Assembly (NCBI RefSeq): GCF_000521805.1
Contig: NZ_JAMB01000003.1
Location: 124,001-188,000, forward strand
DNA: 64,000 nt
DNA from: Marinomonas ushuaiensis DSM 15871
GTDB taxonomy: Bacteria > Pseudomonadota > Gammaproteobacteria > Pseudomonadales > Marinomonadaceae
Reading direction: 5' to 3'
Shown here: positions 9,118-18,303 of the stretch, piece after piece
Layout: each line of letters opens with the position of its first letter
How positions within the stretch are numbered: the first letter of the stretch is position 1
Made by a program: the position numbers and the translations under genes
The notes under the pieces: model-generated
Told to the model about the DNA's origin: nothing
The model's input: the letters and a program-made list of their open reading frames with translations, nothing else
Databases searched by the model: none

Positions 9118-11241
9118 TTATTGATATCGATAAGGTGGCAAGCTGTTTATTAATTGAGAGCCATAACGTTTTGTTTTCAAACGCTTGTCTAAAATATGTA
9201 TTTCACCTGAATCCTTTTCATTTCTCAATAATCGCCCAGTCGCCTGAACCAAACGCAAAGAAGCATCCGGTATGGTAATTTCCATGAAAGGGTTACCGCC
9301 ACGCTTTTGAATCCATTCCGCCAAGGTTGCTTCAACTGGATCATCAGGAACTGCAAAAGGTATTTTGGCAATATACACACAGGTTAAATAGTCACCGGGT
9401 AAATCAACCCCTTCAGCAAAACTTGCCAAACCAAACAGTAAACTTCCCTTACCCTCATCAATTCGTGATTTGTGAGAGTCTAAAATCACACGCTTGGACT
9501 GCTCTCCCTGCATAAGTAAAATTTCTTTTAACTTATCTGAAAGTGACAAAGACACCTCCTCCATTTGTCGACGGGAAGAAAATAACACCAAGCTACCTTT
9601 TTCAATATTTACCAGTTTGTTTAGATACGCAATAATTTCTGCCGTGTGCTGCTCAACACGATTAGGTTCATGCTCCATATCAGGAACAACCAGCAATCCA
9701 TTCGTTTGAAAATCAAACGGGCTTAATACTCGTAAATATTCACTTTCACGAGGCACCCCAGAACGCATATTAAAACGATGAAATTGATTCAACGCGGTTA
9801 ACGTCGCCGATGTCACGACAGCACCAAAGCATTTATCCCACAACTGTTGTCGTAACGTGTTCGCAGCAAGAATGGGCGATCCACCAAGCTCTATATCTTG
9901 CTCCATTCCTTGTCCAGACAAAATCAGCCAACGAGCATTTGGGGGGAAGTTCTGATCATCTACAGCGGAATACAAGCGCCACAAGCCGACACATTGCTCC
10001 AATCGACCAAGAATTACACCCAAAATAGGCTGCCAAGCTTCCGCCGTTTCTGGCGTCACCCCCATACCTTCATTTTGTTTGGTTTTCTTACATTCATCTT
10101 GAATGCTTTCGATGTTATTAAATAGTTTTTGATAAGAAGTTTGTAAACTGTAAGCCAGCTGGCGCAGCTCGTCAGGGATCAAACCAAACTCAAAACGGTG
10201 CAGATTGTTTTCCTGGTCTAAACCCAAACCTTGAATATAAGGTGCTAATCCTTGTTGAGCGTATTGAATGAAATTCACAATACTCTGTATTTGCTGAGGA
10301 ATTTTAAGTAAAAGCTGGCCTGTTAGGCTGACATCATCAGTGAGCTCTTGTTTTAAATTAACTAGATTTTTTTCGAGCTGACGAAGCCAAGCAATACTTT
10401 GCTGCAATCGCACTTCATGTCGAAAATGACCAATGGCTTTATCGGGGAGGTGGTGCCCTTCATCAAACACATAAATCGTTTCTTTCGGTGCAGATAAAAT
10501 TGCACCTCCTCCCAGAGACAAATCCGCCAAAACCAAATCGTGGTTTGCAACAATAACATCGGCAACCTCAATCTCCGCTCTCGCTTTAAAGAAAGGACAA
10601 GCTGAATAATTAGCACAATTACGATTCGTGCATTGCTGATGATCTGTCGTTAAACGACGCCAATCTTGATCACGAACAATACCCGCCCAATTATCTTTAT
10701 CACCATCCCAATCGCCCTTCTCTAATGCCGTATCCATTTCTTGGTATAGGGCCGTGTTAACATCATCTGATTGCAGGTGCTGTTCAAACAGTCCAGCAAA
10801 CATATCGTCAATCGCTTGCTCTTCGGTCCCTAAAAAACCTTCCAGATTATTCAAACACAAATACCGTCCTCGCCCTTTGGCTAACGTGTATTTGAAATTC
10901 AACTCTGTATGCTCAAGTAAATCAGGCAACTCTTTATGAAGGATCTGTTCTTGCAGTGCGACAGTCGCGGTTGAAATAACCAATTTTAGGCCACGAGCCT
11001 TAGCAATAGGGATTGTCGCTAGACAGTAAGAGAGCGTTTTACCTGTCCCTGTCCCTGCCTCAATGACAGCAACGTGCTTTTCATCCAGCCTTTCACCTTC
11101 AGAGCCTTGTTTAATACTCCCCAATGTACGAGCGATAGCACCTATCATCTGGCGCTGTCCAGCCCTTGGTTTATGGGACTTCGCATCCAAAGAAGCTCGG
11201 TATGCAAGTTGAATTTGTTTTTTAAGTTCGTCTGAAAGCAT
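9118..11241 (-). CDS. dinG: ATP-dependent DNA helicase DinG
   Basis: An XPD-like superfamily 2 helicase with an iron-sulfur cluster; it resolves R-loops, D-loops and replication conflicts. The 707-residue protein has Walker A EAGTGTGKT (61-69), four cluster cysteines C129, C204, C209 and C215, the DEGH box (260-263), and C-terminal helicase motifs including TGRLLR. This start is the first ATG and has only a weak Shine-Dalgarno. The gene is divergent from lexA, and the 69-base gap holds two SOS boxes, so both genes should be LexA-controlled, as expected of a damage-inducible gene. Confidence 0.95.
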   Translation of the reverse strand: MLSDELKKQIQLAYRASLDAKSHKPRAGQRQMIGAIARTLGSIKQGSEGERLDEKHVAVIEAGTGTGKTLSYCLATIPIAKARGLKLVISTATVALQEQILHKELPDLLEHTELNFKYTLAKGRGRYLCLNNLEGFLGTEEQAIDDMFAGLFEQHLQSDDVNTALYQEMDTALEKGDWDGDKDNWAGIVRDQDWRRLTTDHQQCTNRNCANYSACPFFKARAEIEVADVIVANHDLVLADLSLGGGAILSAPKETIYVFDEGHHLPDKAIGHFRHEVRLQQSIAWLRQLEKNLVNLKQELTDDVSLTGQLLLKIPQQIQSIVNFIQYAQQGLAPYIQGLGLDQENNLHRFEFGLIPDELRQLAYSLQTSYQKLFNNIESIQDECKKTKQNEGMGVTPETAEAWQPILGVILGRLEQCVGLWRLYSAVDDQNFPPNARWLILSGQGMEQDIELGGSPILAANTLRQQLWDKCFGAVVTSATLTALNQFHRFNMRSGVPRESEYLRVLSPFDFQTNGLLVVPDMEHEPNRVEQHTAEIIAYLNKLVNIEKGSLVLFSSRRQMEEVSLSLSDKLKEILLMQGEQSKRVILDSHKSRIDEGKGSLLFGLASFAEGVDLPGDYLTCVYIAKIPFAVPDDPVEATLAEWIQKRGGNPFMEITIPDASLRLVQATGRLLRNEKDSGEIHILDKRLKTKRYGSQLINSLPPYRYQ

Positions 11242-11249
11242 TTATATTA

Positions 11250-11279
11250 TTGAGATTAGTTAAGAAAGCTGTATATAAT
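11250..11279 (+). promoter_or_regulatory. Probable lexA promoter
   Basis: A TTGAGA -35 hexamer (11250-11255) and a perfect TATAAT -10 (11274-11279) are separated by 18 bases. The -10 lies inside the first SOS box, so LexA binding should block RNA polymerase. The ATG of lexA follows 31 bases after the -10. Confidence 0.7.
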
Positions 11280-11284
11280 AACAG
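11269..11284. promoter_or_regulatory. LexA-binding SOS box 1
   Basis: CTGTATATAATAACAG is a full CTG-N10-CAG palindrome with an alternating TA core, the gammaproteobacterial LexA consensus. It lies between dinG and lexA and covers the lexA -10 element. Confidence 0.92.
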
Positions 11285-11287
11285 TTA

Positions 11288-11303
11288 CTGTATAAACAAC
11301 CAG
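11288..11303. promoter_or_regulatory. LexA-binding SOS box 2
   Basis: CTGTATAAACAACCAG is a second CTG-N10-CAG site, centred 19 bases from the first. Two tandem boxes are typical of lexA autoregulation in this group, and both can also repress the divergent dinG. Confidence 0.88.
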
Positions 11304-11310
11304 ACTCCTT

Positions 11311-11934
11311 ATGATTAAATTAACCAAAAGACAATCTGACGTACTAGAAACCATTCGCGAATTTATTAATGAAACGGGGTTTCCACCTACTAGAGCAGAA
11401 ATAGCACGTCGCCTTGGGTTCAAATCCCCCAATGCTGCCGAGGAACATTTAAAAGCCCTATGTAAAAAAGGCGCTATAGAAATGCTACCTGGCGCCTCAC
11501 GAGGCATACGCGTAGTCGATCAAGCCTCTAACGATGAGCAAGCAGAAGAGCTAGGCTTGCCTATCATTGGAAAAGTTGCGGCTGGCTTCCCTATTTTGGC
11601 TCAGGAAAACATCGACTCTCATGTCAACATACCGCCAAGTATGTTTTCGCCTCAAGCCGATTATTTTCTCTCTGTCTCAGGGACCAGTATGAAAGATATT
11701 GGCATTATGGAAGGCGATTTATTAGCCGTCCATAAAACTAGCACTGTTCATAATGGACAAATTGTTGTCGCACGCATTGGCGACGAAGTCACTGTTAAAC
11801 GCTTTGAGCAAAAAGGTAGCATTGTTCGTCTTATTCCTGAAAACGAAGAATTCAATGACATCATTGTCGACCTTGAAAGCGAAGATTTTGCGATTGAAGG
11901 CCTATCTGTTGGCGTCATACGACAAGGCATTTAA
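11311..11934 (+). CDS. lexA: SOS transcriptional repressor LexA
   Basis: Represses DNA-damage genes and cleaves itself when bound to RecA filaments. The 207-residue protein has the N-terminal winged-helix DNA-binding domain (about 1-70, with [13 protein letters not shown]), the Ala91-Gly92 cleavage site in VAAGFP, and the Ser126/Lys163 catalytic dyad in GTSM and TVKRF. All key residues are present. Two SOS boxes lie directly upstream. A strong hairpin terminator follows 27 bases after the stop. Confidence 0.98.
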   Translation: MIKLTKRQSDVLETIREFINETGFPPTRAEIARRLGFKSPNAAEEHLKALCKKGAIEMLPGASRGIRVVDQASNDEQAEELGLPIIGKVAAGFPILAQENIDSHVNIPPSMFSPQADYFLSVSGTSMKDIGIMEGDLLAVHKTSTVHNGQIVVARIGDEVTVKRFEQKGSIVRLIPENEEFNDIIVDLESEDFAIEGLSVGVIRQGI

Positions 11935-11961
11935 TTGTTTAAAATAACGACAGAGAGCAAT

Positions 11962-11991
11962 AAAAAGGCGAAGAAAACGCTTCGCCTTTTT
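11962..11991 (+). terminator. Rho-independent terminator after lexA (probably bidirectional)
   Basis: The stem GGCGAAG / CTTCGCC with a six-base loop is followed by TTTTTA and preceded by AAAAA on the other side. It should therefore also end the convergent unit running down from topA. Confidence 0.85.
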
Positions 11992-12045
11992 ATTTCTTTT
12001 CTAATGCATTCAACGTTAGCTAATTCAGTAATAAAATACAGATAA

Positions 12046-12321
12046 CTAATGTAAAATTTTAGGCCTAAGCTCTTCCATTTCTTCTGAATGCTCAAAACCT
12101 TCATCAAAGAAGGCTTCCTCTGAATAAGCGAAATCAATGCCTGCATGAAACATGCATTTTGCTAACTCAAAATAACTGTCTTTTAGATAAGATTTAGTTT
12201 CATCTGAAATATTCAGAGTTGCTAATGGCAACGTCTCCTCACCATCCTCACTGACTGGACGTAAAACAATGTCGCCGTTATCCAGCTCAACAATCTCTAG
12301 GTAGGACTCTTTCATACTCAA
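12046..12321 (-). CDS. Small acidic conserved protein downstream of topA
   Basis: A 91-residue acidic protein of unknown function. It begins [22 protein letters not shown], contains an FELAKCMFHAGIDFA helix, and ends with a Glu-rich tail. Its start overlaps the stop of the upstream DUF6586 gene by four bases (ATGA type), so it is translationally coupled. A small gene of the same character lies between lexA and topA in Pseudomonas, which supports its reality. I recognise no catalytic motif. Confidence 0.72.
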   Translation of the reverse strand: MSMKESYLEIVELDNGDIVLRPVSEDGEETLPLATLNISDETKSYLKDSYFELAKCMFHAGIDFAYSEEAFFDEGFEHSEEMEELRPKILH

Positions 12322-12785
12322 TACTCTGATGACTCTTCTCTAAAACGTAACACCAATTCAACTAACTTGGCCAAATAAAAATTGATTGACGTACCGGCAT
12401 CGTTACCTCGACCAATCAGATTGTCGCCCTCAATTAAAGCCATAGAGCCACGACACTCTAACTGCACTAAATAAGCTTGGTTTAATTGGTAACACCAAGA
12501 ATCAGAACGCGATAACAAATCGGACAATTCACTTAATACCGGAACCATCATTTGCTTACTTTCAGATTCAACCAAGAGCTTATTTACATCCAATGACCCG
12601 GACAAAGAATAGGAAACAGATACTTCCCTTAACAAACCATTCAACGCACTTTTTAATTGAAAAATGGCCGAGCTCTCTAACCCTACATTCAACCATTTTT
12701 CTTCATTCGCCTGACTCAGTAGAATCAAGCGTTTCGCGGTATCTAATTTCTGATTTGTTAGACTCGCTAAATTAGCGACACTCAT
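12318..12785 (-). CDS. DUF6586-like protein
   Basis: A 155-residue protein of unknown function, mostly helical by composition, starting [20 protein letters not shown]. It has no signal peptide or membrane segment. It is coupled to topA upstream by an ATGA overlap and to the small acidic gene downstream by another. The topA-DUF6586-small-protein order facing lexA is conserved with Pseudomonas, hinting at a chromosome-maintenance link. That link rests on context only; the domain name is from memory of the Pseudomonas neighbour. Confidence 0.68.
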   Translation of the reverse strand: MSVANLASLTNQKLDTAKRLILLSQANEEKWLNVGLESSAIFQLKSALNGLLREVSVSYSLSGSLDVNKLLVESESKQMMVPVLSELSDLLSRSDSWCYQLNQAYLVQLECRGSMALIEGDNLIGRGNDAGTSINFYLAKLVELVLRFREESSEY

Positions 12786-15409
12786 TTCTTTTTGCCTTCC
12801 TCAATTACCCATTTGGTGCCAACATAATAAGCTTTCCAACCAGTTGGCTTACCTTCTTCTTCTGTCATAACATACTGCTCTTTCGTCTTACGACTATAAC
12901 GAATAACGGCAGGGCGACCTTCAGAATCTTTAACTGGAGCTTTAGAGAAAAAATGATATTTAGGATCAATTTGATCCATATAAGGTAATAATTCTTTTAC
13001 TAACGGCGCTCGTGTTTCTCGTTTTCTAGGAAATTGACTCGCCGCTAAAAACAGCCCCGTCGCGCCATCACGCAAAACATAATGATCTTCAACTTTTTGA
13101 CAAGCAAGGTCTGGCATAGGGACAGGGTCCATTTTTGGTGGCGCAGCTTCACCACTCTTCAATAACTTACGAGTATTTTTACATTCCTCGTTAGTACATC
13201 CGAAGTATTTACCAAATCGGCCGGTCTTCAACTGCATATCTGACGTGCATTTATCACATTCAATAACAGGACCATCGTAACCTTTGATTTTGAACACACC
13301 CTGCTCAACTTCATAGCCAGAACAAGCAGGATTATTACCACAAACATGAAGTTTACGATGCTCATCCATCAAGTAACTGTCCATCGCGGAACCACAAATA
13401 GTACAACGATGTTTATTGATAAGTGCCTTAGATTCACCCTCTTCATCATCAACAGCAACCGCTTCATCACCCCGCACTAGATTAATCGTCGCTTTACAAC
13501 GCTCTTTCGGTGGCAAAGCATAACCAGAACAAGACATAAACACGCCTGTGCTGGCGGTACGAATCTGCATAGGACGAGAACACTTTGGGCATTCGATATC
13601 TGTCGGTGTCGGCTCATTCAGCATCATACCACCGTCAGGCGATTCTGCTTTTGCCAACACGCCACTAAAGTCTTTATAAAATGCATTTAGTGTTTTGATC
13701 CAATCTTTATGGCCTTCGGCTATATCATCCAGCTGTTCTTCCATTTGCGCGGTAAAACTAAAGTTCATCAAAGAACTAAAACTATCGACCAAACGTTCTG
13801 TAACAATATCGCCCATTTTCTCAGCATAAAAACGACGATTTTCAACGCGAACATAACCACGATCTTGAATCGTTGAAATAATTGAAGCATAAGTAGAAGG
13901 TCGACCAATGCCTCTTTTTTCTAACTCTTTAACCAAACTAGCTTCACTAAAACGAGCAATCGGTTTAGTGAAGTGCTGCTCAGGCAATAGCTCTTTCAGG
14001 TCGAGGTATTCACCCTTACCTACATCCGGCAAAATATTATCTTCGCCTTTTTTAACAACTGTTTGCATGGCACGAGTGTAACCATCGAAACGTAAAATAC
14101 GCCCTTTAGCCTTAAACTCATATTCACCACTGGTAACGGTAATTGTTGTTGAGGTGTATTCTGCTGGCGTCATTTGACAAGCCATAAACTGGCTGCGAAT
14201 CAAATCGTATAAGCGATGCGCATCTTTTTCCATGTTAAGTAAATCATCAACACGAACAGTGACATCAGATGGACGAATTGCCTCATGGGCCTCTTGAGCG
14301 CCTTCTTTACTGCTATATCGAATAGGTTCTTCTGGTAAATAAGCATCACCATACATCGAAGAAATATAACCTCTTAACGCCTCTACCGCATCCACACTCA
14401 AATTTGTAGAGTCTGTACGCATGTAGGTAATATAACCACCTTCATACAAACGCTGTGCAAGCATCATGGTTTTCTTAACGCCATAACCTAAACGAGTACT
14501 TGCTGCCTGTTGAAGTGTAGATGTAATAAACGGTGCAGAGGGTTTACTGCTTGTTGGTTTATCTTCTCGACTACTAACTAAGTATTTAGCGCCGTCAAGA
14601 CGGCTAAGATGCTCATCAGATTGAACCTGATTAACTGGACGGTATTCTTTATTCTGGTATTTGGCTGCTTCAAATTTGATAATTTCTTTAGAAGGCGTTG
14701 CCAACATCGCGTCCAACTCCCAAAATTCATCAGGAATAAATGCACGAATTTCTTTTTCACGCTCAACAATCAAACGAACCGCGACAGATTGAACTCGACC
14801 TGCAGACAAGCCACGCGCCACCTTAGCCCAAAGCAAAGGAGACACCATAAAACCAACAACACGATCTAAAAAGCGACGCGCTTGCTGCGCATTAACACGA
14901 TTCAAATCCAATTCAGACGGTGTTTCAAATGCCGCTGTAATGGCTTTTTTCGTTATTTCGTTAAAAACCACACGTTTATAACGACTATCATCGCCACCAA
15001 TCGCTTCACGAAGATGCCATGCAATTGCTTCTCCCTCTCTATCCAAATCGGTTGCGAGATAGATGGTGTCAGCATTTTTTGCCAATCGCTTCAGCTCATC
15101 GACGACTTTTTCTTTGCCAGGTAGAATTTCGTAATGAGCTTTCCAATTACTTTCTGGATCCACTCCCATTCTAGAAATTAGCTGTTTACGGGACTTTGTA
15201 CTTTTGTATTCAGCTTTTTCTTCTGGACTCATTTTACGCGTCAAAGCAGCTTGTTTAGCGCGCTCTTGAGGCGTTGAGGTGGAAGTTGCACCTGTTGGCA
15301 AGTCTCGAATGTGTCCCACACTCGATTTAACAATGAAGTCATTGCCCAGATATTTATTGATGGTTTTCGCCTTAGCTGGCGATTCCACGATAACCAGTGA
15401 TTTTCCCAT
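12782..15409 (-). CDS. topA: DNA topoisomerase I
   Basis: Relaxes negative supercoils by single-strand passage. The 875-residue protein begins [22 protein letters not shown], has the Toprim acidic motif DLDREGE (121-127) and the catalytic tyrosine Y329 in [10 protein letters not shown], then several C-terminal zinc ribbons (CPKC, CTIC and CDKC types). The ATG at 15409 is chosen over an extension to 15460 because the protein then starts at the conserved Toprim strand. An insertion around residues 45-90, rich in charged residues, is usual in Pseudomonas-like enzymes. It heads the operon with the two small conserved genes. Confidence 0.97.
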   Translation of the reverse strand: MGKSLVIVESPAKAKTINKYLGNDFIVKSSVGHIRDLPTGATSTSTPQERAKQAALTRKMSPEEKAEYKSTKSRKQLISRMGVDPESNWKAHYEILPGKEKVVDELKRLAKNADTIYLATDLDREGEAIAWHLREAIGGDDSRYKRVVFNEITKKAITAAFETPSELDLNRVNAQQARRFLDRVVGFMVSPLLWAKVARGLSAGRVQSVAVRLIVEREKEIRAFIPDEFWELDAMLATPSKEIIKFEAAKYQNKEYRPVNQVQSDEHLSRLDGAKYLVSSREDKPTSSKPSAPFITSTLQQAASTRLGYGVKKTMMLAQRLYEGGYITYMRTDSTNLSVDAVEALRGYISSMYGDAYLPEEPIRYSSKEGAQEAHEAIRPSDVTVRVDDLLNMEKDAHRLYDLIRSQFMACQMTPAEYTSTTITVTSGEYEFKAKGRILRFDGYTRAMQTVVKKGEDNILPDVGKGEYLDLKELLPEQHFTKPIARFSEASLVKELEKRGIGRPSTYASIISTIQDRGYVRVENRRFYAEKMGDIVTERLVDSFSSLMNFSFTAQMEEQLDDIAEGHKDWIKTLNAFYKDFSGVLAKAESPDGGMMLNEPTPTDIECPKCSRPMQIRTASTGVFMSCSGYALPPKERCKATINLVRGDEAVAVDDEEGESKALINKHRCTICGSAMDSYLMDEHRKLHVCGNNPACSGYEVEQGVFKIKGYDGPVIECDKCTSDMQLKTGRFGKYFGCTNEECKNTRKLLKSGEAAPPKMDPVPMPDLACQKVEDHYVLRDGATGLFLAASQFPRKRETRAPLVKELLPYMDQIDPKYHFFSKAPVKDSEGRPAVIRYSRKTKEQYVMTEEEGKPTGWKAYYVGTKWVIEEGKKK

Positions 15410-15600
15410 TGAACTGTGTAAGCCTTTTATAAAGTAAGTCTGCAAAAATCGACATTGCACGAAGTTTAATCTGTATGGGCGCTGATATTAAGCAAACACC
15501 TTTTATATGACAAGCGATCCCTGTATTGTTTCACATATTAAATCTTGCTGAACTTAGTATTTCTTATTTAACATACTGAATTCATTGTTGAAGGACAACC

Positions 15601-16359
15601 ATGGCTACGCTTCAAATATTAACAATTGCATTTCTAATCATCATAGTGCTTTTGTCTGTTGTTATTGGATCACGCGCACACCAAAAAGAAAAAGAAATAA
15701 CAGCACGCCGTATAAAACAGCTACAACTATCAAATAGAGCTGATCGTGTAGAACAACATATACGAGGCTTAAAAGATATAAATACAGACACAATTGCCAC
15801 TGACGTCCTGTACGATTTCTATCTAGACACACTTCGAGAGCTTCTGCAATATTCAGATGACCCAGAGAAAGTTGAAATTCGAATAGCAAAGGCTGAAGAA
15901 GGAAGAAATAACGATCCAATAACATTTAGCCCAGAACCAGCTATTTTTAGCTTCCAAGAGAAAACAAACTATAAAGAACGCTTAACAAAACTTGCAAAGA
16001 TGCTTCTGTACCTGCGCAGGAAAGGTCGAATCAGCAGCACCCATTACAAAGAATGTTACGACTATTTGCGCTGGTTAAATTTATGGATTCAACTAAACCG
16101 GCAAATGGTTCAGGCAAATAGCAACTTTGACAATGGTGATTCTCGCGTCGCAAGAACTCTTTACAGCGTCGTGTTATCGCACCTTAAATCGGATGGCATA
16201 GAGCGCCCAGAAAAGAACATTTTAAGCACCTTTGTTACTGAACGAATGAAAGAAATACTGTCGCCAACTATTGAAGCCATACAAAACAGCGACGACCCAG
16301 AAAAAGCATTGAGTGATTTAATAAGAAACATCGAATTGCCTGAAGAACCAAAAACATAA
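15601..16359 (+). CDS. Membrane-anchored hypothetical protein
   Basis: A 252-residue protein that I do not recognise. One transmembrane helix (about residues 5-23, rich in Ile/Leu/Val) is followed by a charged, largely helical cytoplasmic or periplasmic domain with KEKEITARRIKQLQ and LLYLRRKGRI segments and an acidic C-terminus. A good Shine-Dalgarno (AAGGA) lies seven bases before the ATG. It is divergent from topA and convergent with another membrane-anchored gene. The charge pattern after the helix suggests the bulk is cytoplasmic. Confidence 0.65.
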   Translation: MATLQILTIAFLIIIVLLSVVIGSRAHQKEKEITARRIKQLQLSNRADRVEQHIRGLKDINTDTIATDVLYDFYLDTLRELLQYSDDPEKVEIRIAKAEEGRNNDPITFSPEPAIFSFQEKTNYKERLTKLAKMLLYLRRKGRISSTHYKECYDYLRWLNLWIQLNRQMVQANSNFDNGDSRVARTLYSVVLSHLKSDGIERPEKNILSTFVTERMKEILSPTIEAIQNSDDPEKALSDLIRNIELPEEPKT

Positions 16360-16368
16360 GCCCTTACC

Positions 16369-16411
16369 GAAATCGATAGTAATCAACTTACGATACTAGA
16401 CTATCGATTTC
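16369..16411. terminator. Long inverted repeat between convergent genes, possible terminator
   Basis: A perfect 12-base inverted repeat (GAAATCGATAGT at 16369-16380, complement at 16400-16411) with a 19-base loop spans the gap between two convergent genes and enters the 3' end of the minus-strand one. There is no strong T-run, so it may protect mRNA ends instead of terminating transcription. Confidence 0.5.
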
Positions 16412-16876
16412 TACCAAGCTGAAAACAAGTTTGCTAAGCTCTTCCAATACAGTTACATCACCCCTCTCATCCCAATAAAACGACACACTATCTTTTGTGA
16501 TTTGCACACCTAACAACAATCCGCCTTGTTTTCTAAGAATTATTTTAGACTCTTCTGTGAGATTGAGAGACCCATTCGACCACCACCCATCCACCACACT
16601 ATCGTATTTCCATACTTCATAAGGCAACAGCAGTACTCTGTTAGACAATGAAGTAAGAGGTTTTAAGCGATAATATGAATATGCCGCGACTTTATGACTA
16701 TTCGTTGTCTTATCCCACTTGTCAGGAAGGTTAATTGATGTAAGCTGAACAGTAAGGCCAAGTTTACGAGCATGCATACGCAAAGCCATACGTTGGCGCT
16801 CTTTCACTGGAGGCAAAACCCACAATGCCGACCCCATTAAAGATAGCGTAATAAAAATAACGATTAGAGCAGTCAT
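16388..16876 (-). CDS. Membrane-anchored hypothetical protein
   Basis: A 162-residue protein with an N-terminal hydrophobic helix (about residues 3-21) followed by an ERQRMALRMHARKLGL amphipathic stretch and a beta-rich domain containing a WKYDSVVDGWWSNG segment. No known motif is recognised. Single-pass proteins of this kind occur near topA/usp in related bacteria, but I cannot name a family. It is convergent with the preceding hypothetical gene and divergent from the usp gene. Confidence 0.62.
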   Translation of the reverse strand: MTALIVIFITLSLMGSALWVLPPVKERQRMALRMHARKLGLTVQLTSINLPDKWDKTTNSHKVAAYSYYRLKPLTSLSNRVLLLPYEVWKYDSVVDGWWSNGSLNLTEESKIILRKQGGLLLGVQITKDSVSFYWDERGDVTVLEELSKLVFSLVEIDSLVS

Positions 16877-16951
16877 AACTAATGTTTCTCTCTGGCATTC
16901 TAATTTTGAGCTAAAATAAACAAATCAAGTTAAATTTGGAGGAGTTTCACC

Positions 16952-17383
16952 ATGTATAACAGAGTCTTACTTGCCGTTGATCTGACCGATGAAAGCATAA
17001 AGGTAGCCAACAAGGCTGCAACATTATGCAAATCAACGGGCGCAGAACTTACCATAGTTCATGTTATCGAATCACTTAATTACGCCTACGGTGGTGATGT
17101 TCCGATAGATATCACAGATATCCAAACCCAATTACAAGAAACCGCAAAAGAACGCATTGCAATTCTAGAAGCTCAACTTAATATTCCACTTCAAGAAAGC
17201 TGCATTACCCAAGGCGGTATAGAAAGTGAAATCCACCGAATCGCAGAAGAAAAGAAAGTCGATCTAATCATTGTCGGAAGTCATTGCCGCCATGGATTAG
17301 CTTTATTACTTGGCTCGACTGCTAACGGCGTACTTCATGGCGCCCCCTGTGATGTCCTTGCTGTAAAAGTAACAAAAGACTAA
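16952..17383 (+). CDS. Universal stress protein, UspA family
   Basis: A 143-residue single-domain Usp. The N-terminal strand MYNRVLLAVDLTDES holds the conserved aspartate, and the C-terminal IIVGSHCRHGLALLLGSTANGVL resembles the nucleotide-binding G-x2-G-x9-G-S/T motif, with the GST triplet present. ATP binding is therefore possible, unlike in E. coli UspA itself. A GGAGG Shine-Dalgarno precedes the ATG by about nine bases. It stands alone and ends at a bidirectional terminator shared with nfuA. Confidence 0.88.
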   Translation: MYNRVLLAVDLTDESIKVANKAATLCKSTGAELTIVHVIESLNYAYGGDVPIDITDIQTQLQETAKERIAILEAQLNIPLQESCITQGGIESEIHRIAEEKKVDLIIVGSHCRHGLALLLGSTANGVLHGAPCDVLAVKVTKD

Positions 17384-17411
17384 CTGCCAAAAAACACACG
17401 CATTTAGATAG

Positions 17412-17447
17412 AAAAACGCCAATGTAAATCATCACATTGGCGTTTTT
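17412..17447. terminator. Bidirectional terminator between usp and nfuA
   Basis: The stem ACGCCAATGT / ACATTGGCGT with an eight-base loop is flanked by AAAA on the left and TTTTT on the right, so it can end both convergent transcripts. Confidence 0.87.
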
Positions 17448-17474
17448 ATTGGTCTACATTCTATTAAGCATTTA

Positions 17475-18056
17475 CTACATGAAAGCATTATCAGTAACCG
17501 TATGGTCTGTTGAATCCTTAACTCCTGTTAAACCAGGCACTTTCTCTATAAGTGTTTTCTCAACACCTTCTTTTAATGTCAAATCTACAGCACTACAACC
17601 TTGACAACCACCACCAAACTTCAACACTGCAATCTGACCATCGACCACCTCCAACAAACTAACCTCACCACCATGAGACGCTAAGCCTGGGTTAATGTCA
17701 GAATACAAAACATAGTTGATTTGATCTTCAATTGGGCTGTCAGCAGTCACCTTCGGCATCTTAGCGTTAGGGGCTTTAATCGTTAATTGGCCACCCATTT
17801 TCTCGGTTGCATAATCTACAAACGCCTCATCTAAAAAATTAACCGACATTTTTTCGATGAACACTTTAAGCTTTGGTAAATTTAAAATTTCATCCGTCTC
17901 ATTTACTTCATCTGGCCTGCAATAGGCGAGACAAGTCTCAGCATAAGGTGTACCTGGCTGCTGAATAAAGATCCGCACAGCAATCCCCTCCACGCCTTGT
18001 TTCTCTAGTAATGAAGACAAATACTCTTGGGCACCATCCGTAATTGTAATATTCAT
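17475..18056 (-). CDS. nfuA: Fe/S biogenesis protein NfuA
   Basis: Carries and delivers a [4Fe-4S] cluster to apoproteins, especially under oxidative or iron stress. The 193-residue protein has a degenerate A-type scaffold domain at the N-terminus (about 1-95) and a C-terminal Nfu domain with the cluster CxxC in [12 protein letters not shown] (C151, C154). Domain order and length match E. coli NfuA. It is monocistronic and convergent with usp. The 247-base divergent gap to the sulfite reductase gene probably holds promoters for both. Confidence 0.96.
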   Translation of the reverse strand: MNITITDGAQEYLSSLLEKQGVEGIAVRIFIQQPGTPYAETCLAYCRPDEVNETDEILNLPKLKVFIEKMSVNFLDEAFVDYATEKMGGQLTIKAPNAKMPKVTADSPIEDQINYVLYSDINPGLASHGGEVSLLEVVDGQIAVLKFGGGCQGCSAVDLTLKEGVEKTLIEKVPGLTGVKDSTDHTVTDNAFM

Positions 18057-18303
18057 AATAACCCTTTCTAAATCTATATAACGATTGATGGCTACATATT
18101 ACCGCAGATACCTAATAATTCCAAAGACCAAGTAAAGAAGTAAGGTATTTTTTTTCCTTCATTTAAAAAACCAATTGATAACTCTTCACCTCAATAAGCC
18201 TTATTGAAAAAACCGCTAAAGATATAAGTAAATATTCGTTTTTAGTATAAAGGATGTTTGTTAATATAGATTTATCAAATTTTATTAATCACGGTTCCTA
18301 ACT

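Noticed and set aside
11256-11507. Minus-strand open frame opposite the lexA start
   Set aside because: It is antisense to a conserved gene and overlaps the lexA promoter and SOS boxes; composition looks like a shadow frame.
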